Positions 20,801 through 32,357 are shown, numbered from the stretch's first letter. The stretch: 64,000 bases of DNA from Hymenopus coronatus (GCA_030762935.1 CM060900.1:283794284-283858283), one strand, 5' to 3'. A program made the numbers and translations. The notes: generated by a model not told the origin, from the sequence alone.

Positions 20801-23763
20801 CAGGGGCGGCTCGTCCTTACGTGCTGAAGAGCTGCAGCACGCTACTTTTTTTTCTTCTAAATTACATAACAGACATGCTGAAGGACCATGTAACAAACAT
20901 AACACATTATGGTAGTAATAAGAAAGGCAGCACTGCCAATGACGAACTCTCGAAGCAAGGTAAACACGCAAGTTTAGCTAATGGAATGCATCCACGTGCT
21001 CAAAGCGATCAAGCACGGTAGGTGAATATTGCGCTTGCGTAGAACCTTCCCCTCTTACCCCCCCTGACGGTCGCTGTCCCATCGTTTTCGCACTGCTAAA
21101 GCACGGAATCAATGAAATCGCTACGAGTGTTAGTTCTTTTCCTTATAATCGTTTTGGCAGCAGACGAAACAGCCCTGCCACACTCACCTAAGTGCCACAC
21201 TAAACATCAGAATTTAGTGAAATTAATTAAAGCGTATTACAACGTTTTATTTTAGTTATAATAACTAATTATATCTTTGTGATACAAACTGAGCCATAAA
21301 AGGACTATTATCTCCATACCTTATTCACATTGGAACGTACAGAACATTGTTTGTTATATTGTTTGTTAACATTGGTAACCATAAGTTCATATTGGCGCAA
21401 TGTGTTACTTCCGCAAATGTGAAATCTAACAGGCCCACGTGTATCACATTGAAACAAAGTGTTCTGTTGTGTAAATGTTATTCAGTGTCAGTTTTCAGTT
21501 TATTTCCAACTGTGATCGCACTTTATTATATTTCAGTATCATTCAGTGTAGGTTTGTGTTACTTTCATAGGTAAGAAAACTTTAGTCATACATAATGAAT
21601 ATAGTTGATGAGCTGTTAAAAACTCCCTTTTCAAGGCGATCGTTAGATGAAAAGATCAGGATAAAAAATTTAGGGCGACCTACTCCTGATCTAAAAATTG
21701 AACAGAAAGCAAAAGGAAGTAAAAATTCTATTTACACAAGAAAGTTTAACACAAATATATATGACAACAGTGACTGGATCTGTGGTTGTGAAATCAGAAA
21801 CGCGCTCTTTTGCTTTCCTTGCCTCTTGTTTGGAAGTACAGATTCGTGGTCTACGACTGGTGTTAAAGATATAGGTCATGTTAATGAATATATAAAAAAA
21901 CATTCAAATAGCAAGAAGCATATGAAAAACTCGCTTGACTTCTCAATGCTTGGAGGTGTAAATATTGCAACGCAGCTAAGCAGGGCATATCAAGATGCTA
22001 CACAAAAACATAATGAACAGGTTGAGAAAAATAGATACATATTATCCAGGATAATAGACTGCATCAAATTTTGTGGGGCCTTTGAGCTTGCTTTGCGTGG
22101 ACATGATGAGACGGAAACGTCAGATAATCCCGGCGTGTTTTTAGGCCTTATAAATCTATTGGGCAGTATAGACAGTGCGATGAAAGAGCATACCGAAAGC
22201 AATAAGGTGTTCAAAGGATTATCTAAGACCATCCAGAATGAACTACTTGATTGCATGTTGGAAGTGTGCCACGAAGAAATTGAAAGAGAAATGAAGGAGG
22301 CAGCCTATGTTGCTATCATGGCAGACGAAACCACTGATATCACTGAAAAAATTCAGTTGGCATTAATTTTTAGATATGAAAGGAACGGCTTTATTTATGA
22401 ACGGTTTTGGGGATTTTTTAATCCATCTGATCAGACCGCTAATTCTATTGCCGGTTGCATTTTGAAAGAAGTGGACACCCTTTTTAAGGATGATCGCCAT
22501 AAAATCATCGCCCAGACTTATGACGGTGCGTCTGTAATGAGCGGCAACACAGGAGGCGTGCAGATCAAGGTGAAAGAACACTATCCTCTCGCACAGTATG
22601 TACATTGTTACGCCCATCAATTAAATCTGGTTATGGAGAAAGCAGCTTCTCAAAATCAGTCCGCCAGAATATTCTTCTGCAGTCTCTCAGCTTTTCCAGC
22701 ATTTTTTTCAAGATCTCCACAGCGTTTAGCAGCATTGGAAGCAACTGTTGCTCGAAGAGTTCCTCGAGGATCTGCAACAAGATGGAATTTCAAGTCTAGG
22801 ACTGTTAACACCGTATATGAACACAGAGAATCTCTGATCGATTGTTTTGACGAATTAGAACAATCTTTATCAGATAGGACAGTGCAAGAAGCTCGTGGCC
22901 TGCGGCATAATTTGGAGGATGGAGAATTTAATTTCTGGCTTGCTTTTTTTCAGAAAATAATGCCACATGTAGACATTTTGTATAATCAGCTACAAGCAAG
23001 ACAGATGGATGCAGTGAAGGCAAAAAATGCAGTCCAATCTTTTGCCAAAGCAATTGATTCCGTGCGAAGTAGAACGGATGATATAGCACACCAGATTCAG
23101 ACATCTAACGTCCACGTTACAAAAAGACGTCGTAGGGAAACTAACTTAGGAGTAGATGCCAAGGAAGTATGTGACCGAATAATATCGGAGGTACACAGCC
23201 GCTTTGAGTCCACAGAACATCTTGATGCTGCAAAACTATTGGATGCAAAAAACTTTGAATTATTTTCTCAAGTTTTTCCTGAAACAGAACTCGGCATTGT
23301 CTGTGATCGATACAAAGATCTCGACAAAAACAAGCTCCGAACCGAACTTAGCATTTTATATGAGCATCCGGAATTCAGGAAAGTAGAAGGTGCTCTTCCA
23401 CTCTTGCAGTTGACACTAAAAAATAATCTGCAAAAAACTTTTAGTGAAGTGACAAAGGTTTTAAGAATTGTTGTGACTATTCCCATGTCAACTGCAGAAC
23501 CAGAACGATGTTTCTCCTCTTTGAAGAGGATAAAAACCTTTCTGAGGAACACCATGTGTCAGGATCGCCTTACCTCTCTGGCCATGCTATCCATAGAGAA
23601 GAAATTCGTTACAAGTATCAGGGATTTCAACGTCAGAGTGATGGACAAATTCTGCATGAAGAAACATCGGCGTATGGACTTCATTTTTCGAAACTAGGTG
23701 GGTTGCATGCATTTTTTTTCACCCGTGCAGCACGCTACTTGTTTTAGGCACGAGCCGCCACTG
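20801..23763 (+). mobile_element. complete hAT transposon (Tip100-like), nested in the giant element
   Basis: The terminal inverted repeats read CAGGGGCGGCTCGT (left) and CAGTGGCGGCTCGT (right, reverse complement). A second shared block, GCAGCACGCTAC, lies just inside each end. The 8-bp duplication CACGTTAG is perfect at 20793-20800 and 23764-23771. The left arm of the giant element carries the corresponding empty site once (CTAACGTG near 16850). The element is 2963 bp with a single uninterrupted transposase frame. TIRs of the CAGGGGCGG type and a TTF-finger transposase fit the Tip100 branch of hAT; the assignment to that branch is inference. Confidence 0.96.
21595..23697 (+). CDS. hAT transposase, TTF zinc finger / ZMYM1-like, intact
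   Basis: The 700-residue protein cuts and pastes the surrounding element. Residues about 61-112 hold a TTF-type finger (WICGCEIRNALFCFPC, then the HSNSKKH pair). The RNase H-like core follows: IMADETTD at 241-248 gives the first Asp, QTYDGASVMSG at 307-317 the second Asp, and CYAHQLNLV at 338-346 is the conserved helix. A long helical insertion domain precedes the C-terminal dimerisation block, where AEPERCFSSLKRIK (634-647) supplies the catalytic Glu. The length is normal for the family and no stop or shift is present. The ATG at 21595 is the first in frame, with stops upstream. It could still be functional, since TIRs and TSD are also intact. It is not the giant element's own transposase, because it lies wholly between hAT ends. 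Confidence 0.96.
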   Translation: MNIVDELLKTPFSRRSLDEKIRIKNLGRPTPDLKIEQKAKGSKNSIYTRKFNTNIYDNSDWICGCEIRNALFCFPCLLFGSTDSWSTTGVKDIGHVNEYIKKHSNSKKHMKNSLDFSMLGGVNIATQLSRAYQDATQKHNEQVEKNRYILSRIIDCIKFCGAFELALRGHDETETSDNPGVFLGLINLLGSIDSAMKEHTESNKVFKGLSKTIQNELLDCMLEVCHEEIEREMKEAAYVAIMADETTDITEKIQLALIFRYERNGFIYERFWGFFNPSDQTANSIAGCILKEVDTLFKDDRHKIIAQTYDGASVMSGNTGGVQIKVKEHYPLAQYVHCYAHQLNLVMEKAASQNQSARIFFCSLSAFPAFFSRSPQRLAALEATVARRVPRGSATRWNFKSRTVNTVYEHRESLIDCFDELEQSLSDRTVQEARGLRHNLEDGEFNFWLAFFQKIMPHVDILYNQLQARQMDAVKAKNAVQSFAKAIDSVRSRTDDIAHQIQTSNVHVTKRRRRETNLGVDAKEVCDRIISEVHSRFESTEHLDAAKLLDAKNFELFSQVFPETELGIVCDRYKDLDKNKLRTELSILYEHPEFRKVEGALPLLQLTLKNNLQKTFSEVTKVLRIVVTIPMSTAEPERCFSSLKRIKTFLRNTMCQDRLTSLAMLSIEKKFVTSIRDFNVRVMDKFCMKKHRRMDFIFRN

Positions 23764-24259
23764 CACGTTAGTCAGTAATATGCAGGGGTACTTTTGATGT
23801 GGGTGTTGTTGCGTTACTGCTTTTACTCACCAGATTGGGAAGTCATATGAAGCTTAGATTTTGAATTTGTAGTTATTGCCGCACGTTGTGTGCTTAGGTG
23901 CAGCGTAACTGACTGTCACTTCCAAAACATCCCTCTAATCTCACGTATCTGGTACTGAAGTTCCTCCGGGATGGGTTACCACGGCGTTGCGCAGTCTTGC
24001 ACGAATCGTGACTCACCCAGGCGTGGATTTGGCTAGTGGGTAGATTTGTAGGAGTTTTCTTGTAGATATTAAGAAAAACACTTGCAAACCGTGTACTTGT
24101 TTATTATGAAGGAAATTTAAGACAAGCACCTCGTTATACACTTTTATACAGCTGAAGGATGCCCTCTAACACTGACTCACAAGTACTCTTAACTACACTG
24201 TTTTCGTTGAGGACATGGCACAATTCACTTTCACGTAATCACGAGCGACGTTACGTTAC

Positions 24260-24530
24260 TTCACAGCCGAATCATTAGCAAACAGTCCGACGTGGCCTCT
24301 CTCTGTCGAATTCTTAACAAACGGTCAACGTGGTCTCTCTCACGCGTAATTCTTAACAAAGGCGATGTGGCCTCTCTCAGCGCCTAATTCTTAACAACGA
24401 CAACGTGACGTCTCCCAGGGTGATTTCTTAGCAACCGACGTGGCGTCCCCCTCGGGTGATTTCTTAGCAACGACGGACGTGGCGTTTCCCACGGGTGATT
24501 TCTTAACAACTACCCTGATTTGCTGAATCT
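24260..24530 (-). repeat. tandem array 3 in right arm, about seven units
   Basis: Mirror of 16031-16380 with about two fewer units. The units match the same GTTGCTAAGAAATCACCC and TTGTTAAGAATTACG types in reverse complement. Confidence 0.85.
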
Positions 24531-24534
24531 TATC

Positions 24535-24543
24535 TCTTATATA
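24535..24543 (-). promoter_or_regulatory. inward-facing TATA box, right arm
   Basis: TATATAAGA on the minus strand, mirror of 16001-16010. It points toward the minus-strand core gene and toward the hAT insertion, which now lies between this promoter and the core. Confidence 0.45.
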
Positions 24544-24939
24544 CCGAAAACGGTGTCATGGTGGCTTCTTTCTGAGTGGTTAGAAGGTCCACAAAAATGA
24601 CACCATCATTACCCAAAAATCATTGCAAATCTCCCAGAATGCGTCATAATAATCACGTGATACAACGAATATAAAGGAGAAGTCCCCTTGTGAGCTTTAA
24701 GCTATGGTTTCTCCTTATACTAAACTCGAACGTGACTTTCACAAAAAAAAAAAGCAATTTCTCACCCCCCTATCCAGTCTGGCGTCATGATTCTGAGTAA
24801 CTTTCCAGTAAACAACTTGCTTCTTGATCTTTATGCATACAACTTATTAAATATTAACTCTCGTTACCTATAAATATATATATAGATAATTAATAGACTG
24901 ATAGTTATTATTACAACGGGGCTAATTAACTGTCCCAAG

Positions 24940-25850
24940 TGCTTCACGTTATGGCTTATACGCCAGTGTTGAAATTAGAGAATACTGCTGTGTCAGTTGT
25001 AGGCTGTCTAAGTGATTTCAAACAATGTTAGCTGTTGTTTTTTTTTTGGTAAGGTATTTCTTCTTTGAAGATATCCCTTTATTCATAATCGTCATGTTAT
25101 GTGATGACCGCTTCAAGTTATAGCTTATACTTCAGTGTTGAAATTAGAGAATACTGCTGAGTCAGTTGTAGTCTGTCTAAGTAAATTCAAGTAATGTTAG
25201 CTGTTGTTTTTGGTACAGTATTTCCTTTTGAAGGTATTTAATTATGCATAATCGTCAAGATACGTGATGCTTCAAGTTATAGTTTATACTTCAGTGTTGA
25301 AATTAGAATATACTTCTGAATCAGTTGTAGGCTGTCTAAGTGATTTCAAGCAATGTTAGCTGATGTTTATAGTATGGTATTCCCTTGTTGAAACTAGAGA
25401 ATATAACTGAGTCAGTTTTAGGCTGTAAGTGATTTCTAGCAATGTTAGCTGTTGTTTTTGTATGGTATTTCTTTTGAAGATATTTATGTATGCAGAATTA
25501 TCAAGTAATGTGATGAGTGCTTCAAGTTACAGCTTAAACCTCAGTGTAGAAATTAGAGAATGCTGCTGAGTCAGTTTTAGGCAGTCTTAAGTGATTTCAA
25601 GCCATGTTTGTTGTTGTTTTTTGGTATGGTATTCCCTTGTTGAAAATGTTCAGTGTTAAAATTAGAAAATACTGCTGAGTCAGTTGTAGGCTAAGTGATT
25701 TCAAGCAATGTTTGTTTTTGGTGTGGTGTTCCCTTGTTGAAAATTTTCATGTGATGAGCGCTTCAGGTTATAACTTATACTTCAGTGCTGAAAATAGAGA
25801 ATACTACTGAGTCAGTTGTAGACTGTCTAAGTGATTTCAAGCAACGTTAT
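24940..25850 (-). repeat. tandem array 2 in right arm
   Basis: Mirror of 14740-15660, with the shared core CAGTGTTGAAATTAGAGAAT followed by CTGCTGAGTCAGTTGTAGGC, in about seven units with variable spacers. Confidence 0.83.
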
Positions 25851-26879
25851 CTGTTGTTTTTACTTTCTCTACACGTACTATGTACATATTGTATAGAGAA
25901 GGTATTGCACTCCACCAAAAAATTCGATATCGAGATTTCACCGGAAATATGTTCTAGGGTCCCCTGTTTCCGAAAAGGTATTTTCAGAAAAAAGCCCGTG
26001 TGTGTCTGTGTGTCTGTGAACACTATAACTCAAAAAACGAAAAGTCGGTAAAATTAGTATTTAAGTTAAGTATCTTCCAGGGATGCGATACGAAGATTTT
26101 GAGAAAAGTCCCCCACCCCAAACTACCCTTCACATGGAATTTTTTTCGAAATTTTTGATTTTATAAAAAAATGACTAACGATTTTGATTAAAATATTGTA
26201 TATTAAAGATATTTAACCTACATATGAAATGTATATTTTGACATTTCTGGAAATAGCATTTGAAGACTACTTTGTTCAGAGTGAATTTTACGAAATTTTG
26301 CATAACTGCTAAACCGTAAGAAATAGATAAAAGCTTACTACAGAAAAAATGTAGAGTAGGTTAAAATACACAATTTGTGATAAATATTTTTTCGTGGAGT
26401 TGTATGTTTTTAAATATTCCTGGTTTTTTGTTTCAGCTTTAAAAACGCACACTTTTCTCATACAGGGGTTTCTCAACTGCTGTCCATACAAATAAAGGAA
26501 CTTCAGTGACTTAGCAACCAACTTTTGACTATGACTATCACTTTAACCTATGGTACTCCCTTATTTCGCTTCTACTGACAAGGAAGCAAGTATGAAGACT
26601 ATTTCTACTAATTTTTACAAGATTAGCATGAAGTACATAAAGGTACAAGCTTTTTAACAATAATTTGTTGCAAAGAAGTAGAGAAAGTCATGTGAATGGA
26701 ACATCAGATTTTTGGAATAGGACTGACATTTGCGTAAATAAAAGCATTTTATAGAAGTCTTGTGATAGTTATACGAAGAATGTTTGAATACACTAGGCAT
26801 ATAATCCAAGTAGTAATTGGCATGTAGATGTAATTTCGTGATGAATCTGTACTTCTCATTTCGCTATAGCGTTGCAAAT

Positions 26880-27430
26880 GGAGCTGTTATTTGCTGTTTT
26901 TAATTAAAGTAAAGAAATAATTGTGATTAAAATTTATTGGATTAATCGCGAATCTAATACTCGTACTGAATAGGGGATGGTAAAGGATTGAGAAAAGACT
27001 AATATGGTTTTATTGTACCTTCAATTCTCTAAGCGTTAAACGGCATTTTAATTGGGGTAATTGTAATTAAAAATTTCTTAAAGTACCCAATCACGAATCT
27101 TATACTTGTGCTGGGTATGGGCTGATTAAGGTATAAGAAAAGTGTTATGGCGTTTTATTGTGGCTTCAATTCTTTAACCGTTATTGTAATTTTAATTGGC
27201 GTAATTGTAAATTAAAATCTTAAATTAACCAATCTGTATCTTATACTTGTGCTGGGTATGGGCTGATAAAGGAATATGAAAAGTATTATGGCGTTTTATT
27301 GTAACCTCAATTCTTTAAGCGTTACTGTCATTTTAATTAGTGTAAATGTCATTAAAGTTTCTTGATAATTCGTTAAGTTAATTCTTGTACTGGATAGGGG
27401 CTTATAAGGGAATAAGAACAGATTTTATTT
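26880..27430 (-). repeat. tandem array 1 in right arm
   Basis: Mirror of 13158-13690, four diverged units of about 140 bp. Confidence 0.8.
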
Positions 27431-28433
27431 ATAGCGAGTGTTATAATTGTGTTCTACATTCAATCCTTTTTGCGGTTGTTTAATTATACATAGCCGTAAA
27501 GTCGCGTGGTTGCAACCCCCACTGAAAGTTGATTATAGGTCTCCGTGTAAGAGACGATATTAAGATATAACGTCTGGTGTTGGAATGATGTTGGCATTCT
27601 CATTGTTAGAGAGGTCTTAGGTTGGCACTCTGCTCGTTGGAAACTCAATCACTTCGCCGCCATATTGGTTTTGATATGATGAATTAGTAGGTGTTATAAA
27701 CGCAATTCTCTCTGGCTATTTTTCCATTTCATATGTTGGTATTGCATAATAAAGCTTTTGACGTATTCAACCGTGTGAGTGTTATAATTCTTTGCGAAAA
27801 TATTACCGCAAACGCATGCTCAAGCGATATCAAATAATTGATATTAAATATTCTACTCAGTAATTATATGGAGTTTTTTATTTCCCCAAGACAGTTGAAC
27901 TATGTATATTCAGATTCCTTGTGAAAAGTTAGTCCGGTTTGTCATGCAAATGAGCCTTGCAAGAGATAGGGAAATCCGACATATTTTTAATTAAAAATGC
28001 TATCGAATAGAAATGAATAGCAGTTTGCATTTATGATTAAAGATTCAGATACCCCGTGAAAAACTACGTCCATTTGATATGCAGATGAGCCGTTTAGCTC
28101 GAAAAATTAGAAATACGCGGGTTTTTTCCGCGTGGGCGTGGTCAATGGATGAAATTAAATTTGATCTGGGAATGTGAAAGATGATTGTTCAAACGATTAA
28201 CAGCCCTGCAAGAGAAACCTTTTAGACAGGTGGTTTGGCAAAGGGGGAGGGGGGGCTGTACCTGGCAGCACCTACTTTGACATGGGGAAGCTTTTAGATT
28301 GTTGTTTTGGCAAAGAGGCAGCGCTCTGTGAGTGGTCTGTTGGCAGATGTTATCTTAAGTGTTATCTTGTACGACATCATGTTTTACATTGGCGGCATTT
28401 TCTTCGAATCCTAGCTCTCTCAGCTTCTCACTA

Positions 28434-29990
28434 CTCACCTGAGAAGACAGTCTGCGTTAACTTCTGGCGCCGTAGGTGGCGACATCCTCCATGTCTACGA
28501 CTCGGGCTGGATTTGCTTCCATTCGCAGATGAGGCGAGATTCCTTGGGTTGATCTTCGATCGGAAACTTTGTTGGTCACCACATATAGCAGGTTGAAAGG
28601 GCGATGTGACCGTTCTCTCAATCATTTACGGTTACTAAGCGGTAAAACCTGGGGAGCGGATCGAACAGTGCTGCTTCGTCTTTATGGCGTACTGATTCGA
28701 TCGAAGTTGGACTATGGATGCATTGTTTATTCTTCAGCACGACTATCAGTGCTCAAAAGATTAGATACAGTCCATAATCAGGACATTCGTGTGGCGGTTG
28801 GAACTTTTCCAACCAGCCCATTTGTTAGACTCTACACCGAATCGGGTGAACCCCCTCTGCGACATCGGCGCGATGTCCTGCTAGCTAATTATGGATGTGG
28901 GCTCAAGTGCATGCCTGGTCATCCAACTTTCCATGCGTTTTTCTCCCCCGAGCTGGACGAACGATATCGCCACCACTCCCTTAATCCAAAGCCTACAGGT
29001 TTTCGTTTTCGTGACCTTCGGCTACATGATATTGACATGCTGAGGCTGTTTCCCAAGGTGGAGAGGAGGTTCCCTCCTTGGATTCGTGCTGCCTCTCATG
29101 TCAATCTGGGGATGACGGTTTACGGGAAATCTGCTATGCCAGCTTATAGTATCCGTAAGTTTTTTTTTTTGTTTTTTTTTAGAAATACAGTGGCTATATT
29201 TGTATATATACCGATGGCAGTAAGTTCCCCGACGGTGTTGGTGTACCTTCGTCCATGGTTCCGAATCTTTTACTTTCGGTTTGCCTAGTAGCACATCCAT
29301 ATATTCTTCCGAGCTGTATGCTATTTTGTATATTCGCCGCCGAAAATTAAGTGACTGCCTTATTCTTAGCGATTCCCTCAGTGCCCTTCAGAGCATTCGT
29401 GAGCTGTACAATTACCATTCTTTAGTGCAGTGCATCCAGGATGCCCTCCACATTTTGCAATCCTCTGGGGTTAGTATGGAACTAGCATGAATCTCTGGAA
29501 GCGTTGGACTTCCAGGGAATGAACTTCCAGATTAGGCAGCGAAATCGGCAGTCACAGAGCCCAGGGTTAATATTACCATTGCATCTACGGAAGATCTTAG
29601 GGCTGTTGTGCGGAGAGCTGTATTTTTTAGCTGGCATGCGGAGTGGTCGGCTCTCCAAAGTAACAAGCTTTGGGACGTAAAAGATCATCTTGTCACCTGG
29701 GCAACCTCCTCACGTCCTTCTCGCCAGGAGTAGGTGCAATTGGCTCGGTTGCGAATTGGCCACTGTTATTTTACCCATTGTTTCCTTTTTAATAGTTATC
29801 CTGACCCTGTCTGTCCGCTCTGTGGCGCAGCACTGACAGTAGCACACGTGCTGGTAGAGTGTGCTGTTCTGCTATCTTTTCGCATCACTCTCCAGCTGCC
29901 AGCCTCCCTAGCGGAGGTCCTTGGCAATGACGGGGCTGCTCTTGACAGAGTTTTTAAATTTTTATCTACAGTAAATTTTACATTCAGGAT
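28434..29990 (+). pseudogene. LINE ORF2, 3' part: RT thumb, RNase H and zinc finger, broken
   Basis: It resumes the reverse transcriptase after the insertion with EKTVCVNFWRR and ARFLGLIFDRKL. A frameshift near 28585 leads into LKGRCDRSLNHLRLLSG and YGVLIRSKLDYGC. RNase H is visible as FVYIYTDGSK near 29200 (first Asp) and SSELYAILYI near 29303 (Glu), then LILSDSLSAL (Asp). The C-terminal finger CPLCGAALTVAHVLVEC (29812-29862) is a CCHC type common in I/R1-group elements. T-rich runs at 29160-29180 and several frame breaks show decay. About 250 bases of 3' UTR follow to the TCA tail. Confidence 0.88.
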
Positions 29991-30258
29991 CTAGTGGTTT
30001 TTATAAACTTCTAAAACATTTAGTGTTACTCGTTTTTATCCAGTTTTACACCATTGTTTTAACTGGTCTTATGGATATTATTACTTAAATGCTGTTTTGT
30101 TTTTACCGTTTCGTTTAGATCTATTTTTAGCATACTTTTTACCATTTTAAGGCATTTTTAGATTCCATCTCATGCCCCGTTTACTTTTCTAAGGGCACTG
30201 ATAGTGCTGGTAGTTGAACGCCCTTAAACCCCAATCATCATCATCATGTAACAGCCTG

Positions 30259-31130
30259 TATAGTTCACTCCTTAATGTTTATATAGGTATCTAAAAACTT
30301 GCTTGAATGCAGCTTGCTAAATTGCACACTTCAGGGTGCACTTTGCACTTAGGCTGCTCTCCAAAACTGGACTAAACCTTTATTAGTGAAAATGGCACAT
30401 TATTATTGGCCATGAGTAAAAGAAAAAATATTAACAAATGAATAGGGTTTACTGGTACCAAATTTAACGCAAAACCACAGAATAGATGGACAAAGTTATC
30501 CAAAACTCATTCTTCTATGTGCAAGAAAAATTATACAAAAGGTATGAAGTCTCCAAATTAGGTTATGGGTGTGATAAATAATATTACTATAAAAGTATTA
30601 AAAATCATGCAGAATCTGTAGTAAATAGTAATAAACAACAGTGTAAAAGCAAGAGATGTAAAACCAATGTATATAAATCATATAAATACAAATATAGTAT
30701 TGGTTTGTGAGGTTTAAAAATTTGTATTTGTAGATGTAAACAAGTAGATAGGATTGATTGCTTAGGGAGAGATGGATTACATGTCAAAAGGAAAGGAATG
30801 TACAAATTAGGAAATATGATGAAATGTGTAATAAAACTATGTATGGGGCAGGTAAACTAATATCAAAGGGTGGTGCAACAAATCAAACAGAAGGAATGAA
30901 AAATTGTCATATAAATGAAATACAATCACAAATAGGCAAGGTAAGTGGTGTGTGAATCTTTACTCAAAGGCAAATGAGTATTTTAAACTTAAGAATAATA
31001 ATACAATTTTTTACCAAAATATTCTACATATTGCAAATAAATGAACAGCAATTGAACAATCATGGCTTTATTACCAAGTATATGTAAATATATAAATCCA
31101 TGGAACATTCATATACATAAGGTCACAGAT
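30259..31130. other. AT-rich sequence, no gene recognised
   Basis: Between the LINE and the SINE fragment. Short frames only. Nothing with a motif or terminal repeat was seen. Confidence 0.5.
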
Positions 31131-31139
31131 TGTGGATGT

Positions 31140-31320
31140 TGAATTTTTTGGGCATAAAAATCCTTAGCTTGGCTTCCTTTGGAAGGGAAGTAAAGCCATT
31201 GGTCCCATGTCATAGATTTATGCCCGTAAAAGAACCTCAAGCCTGATAAAGAGGACTTTGAGCAAAATCATGCCCAGTATAGAATGGGGCATTGAGAACC
31301 ACAGCAGTTAAAGAGCATCT
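31140..31320 (+). mobile_element. SINE family B fragment lacking the tRNA head
   Basis: It matches the body of 4709-5003 in the opposite orientation. Shared blocks are AAAATCCTTAGC, GGAAGGGAAGTAAAGCC, AAAAGAACCTCAAGCCTGAT and TGAGAACCACAGCAGTTAAA. The tRNA-like 5' head is absent, a common 5' truncation. More diverged than the 4709 copy. Confidence 0.8.
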
Positions 31321-31399
31321 ATATATAAAACTCTGTTTCCATTTTTCCCTTGGCACATGGATTAAAGTATGCTGAAATTAATGCAAACTGCTATGATAA

Positions 31400-32357
31400 C
31401 TATACTCTGTCAGCTATTTATTGTAGAGAAGTACATAAAAGTAGGGATTGTGCAATTTATGTCATGAGGTAAGGAACTGGGTTGTGAATTGTGTGGAGGT
31501 AAAGTAATGTTAAAAAAAAAAGGAAACTTGTAGCATTGGGAGCCTATAGCCCTCCAAAAGTGGAAAAATTAAGTTCCTAACTAAACTGGACATATTTCTC
31601 AGAATTTATTGAAAAATAATAAAGTTATAGTTGTAGGGAATGTGAATGTAAATGTTTAGTTGCAGTTATGAAAAAGAGGTCAATGTTAGAGTTGCTACAA
31701 TGAAATAATCTAAACAAAGAAAGACAGGCTCAACTAGAGTAATGAAAACTTTCAATTGAATTGACCATGCATACACAAACTTCAAAGGGGAAGTTCTTCA
31801 TTTTCTTCAGTAGTTAGGGGAGTACTTGGAGATCATTATGAGCAATTAATATAAAAATAAGACTTAAGGTGTACAAAATATGGAAACAAAAATATTAACA
31901 CAAGTTATAAGAATCATAAATAATAATACTTTAAATTCATTAATAGTCAATATGAAACATTCAATGAGGATATAAAACTATAATAACACAATATAAGTTC
32001 AAACTCGTCATAAATACATTAAAAGTATTTTTAAGGAAGTCTATACCTCTATGTAAATTGCCCTATAGTAAACATAAAATTAACAAGTGGTCTACTAAAG
32101 GCATAAATAAATCCAAAATGAGAATGTAATTCCTAAACAGCCTAACATGTAATATGCTAAATAAAAAGTTTCACAGGCATTAAGAAAGCTATAAAAAACC
32201 TAAATAAAGGAAGAAATGAAGCATAAAGGCTGCATAACAAAAGACTTTCTCTATAATGTTGAAAATAAAATAAAAACAGCACAGGATGAAATTAAGATGA
32301 GTTTTAACAAACCCCTTCGACATGGATAGAAGATCTTAAAATTATGAAAGAAAGTCC
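31400..32357 (+). pseudogene. decayed non-LTR retrotransposon, endonuclease-side fragment
   Basis: Across many frame breaks the plus strand gives LGAYSPPKVEKLS near 31530, VIVVGNVNVNV near 31630 (in the place of the GDFN motif) and a GDHYEQL block near 31820 (in the place of SDH). Low-quality basic residues resembling the linker before reverse transcriptase follow. These positions fit an AP-type endonuclease domain. The piggyBac remnant starts at the end of this segment. Confidence 0.45.

Larger units (their letters stand above)
12145..28433. mobile_element. giant inverted-repeat transposable element, family unknown
   Basis: The ends are exact inverted copies beginning TAGTGAGAAG. The arms run 12145 to about 16895 on the left and about 20757-28433 on the right, with a hAT element of 2963 bp plus its duplication inside the right arm. 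Without the hAT the element is about 13.3 kb: two arms of about 4.7 kb around a 3.9-kb core. It interrupts the LINE reverse transcriptase with a 10-bp duplication. A duplication of 9-10 bp with long arms fits MULE/Rehavkus/foldback-type elements better than hAT (8), Polinton (6) or piggyBac (TTAA). No MULE-type transposase was found, so the class is unresolved. The core contains an uncharacterised multi-exon gene on the minus strand. Confidence 0.92.
20757..28433 (-). repeat. right inverted arm of the giant element (with hAT inside)
   Basis: Reverse complement of 12145-16895, interrupted by the hAT plus duplication at 20793-23771. The mirror features are array 3 at about 24260-24530, array 2 at about 24940-25850, the shared module at about 25855-26140 and array 1 at about 26880-27430. 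Its outer end is CTTCTCACTA at 28424-28433. Confidence 0.92.
7857..30246 (+). mobile_element. I-group LINE (non-LTR retrotransposon), full length but interrupted and decayed
   Basis: The boundaries come from a perfect 12-bp duplication, TGTAACAGCCTG, at 7845-7856 and 30247-30258. The 3' end is a short TCA-repeat tail just before 30247. In order it holds a 5' UTR shared with the copy at 62963, a gag-like ORF1 with zinc knuckles, an apurinic-type endonuclease, reverse transcriptase, an RNase H (YTDGSK) and a C-terminal CPLC...H...C finger. RNase H plus the TCA tail points to the I superfamily (I/Nimb type) rather than Jockey; the clade is inference. Removing the 12145-28443 insertion leaves about 6.1 kb, a normal length. 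Several frameshifts and stops make this copy inactive. Confidence 0.93.

Noticed and set aside
21595..23697. hAT transposase as the enzyme of the giant inverted-repeat element
   Set aside because: It lies completely within its own inverted ends and 8-bp TSD. The left arm shows the empty site, and the giant element's 10-bp TSD does not fit hAT.
12145..28433. Polinton/Maverick or virus-derived element
   Set aside because: No DNA polymerase B, integrase, protease, ATPase or capsid frame in arms or core, and TSD length does not match.
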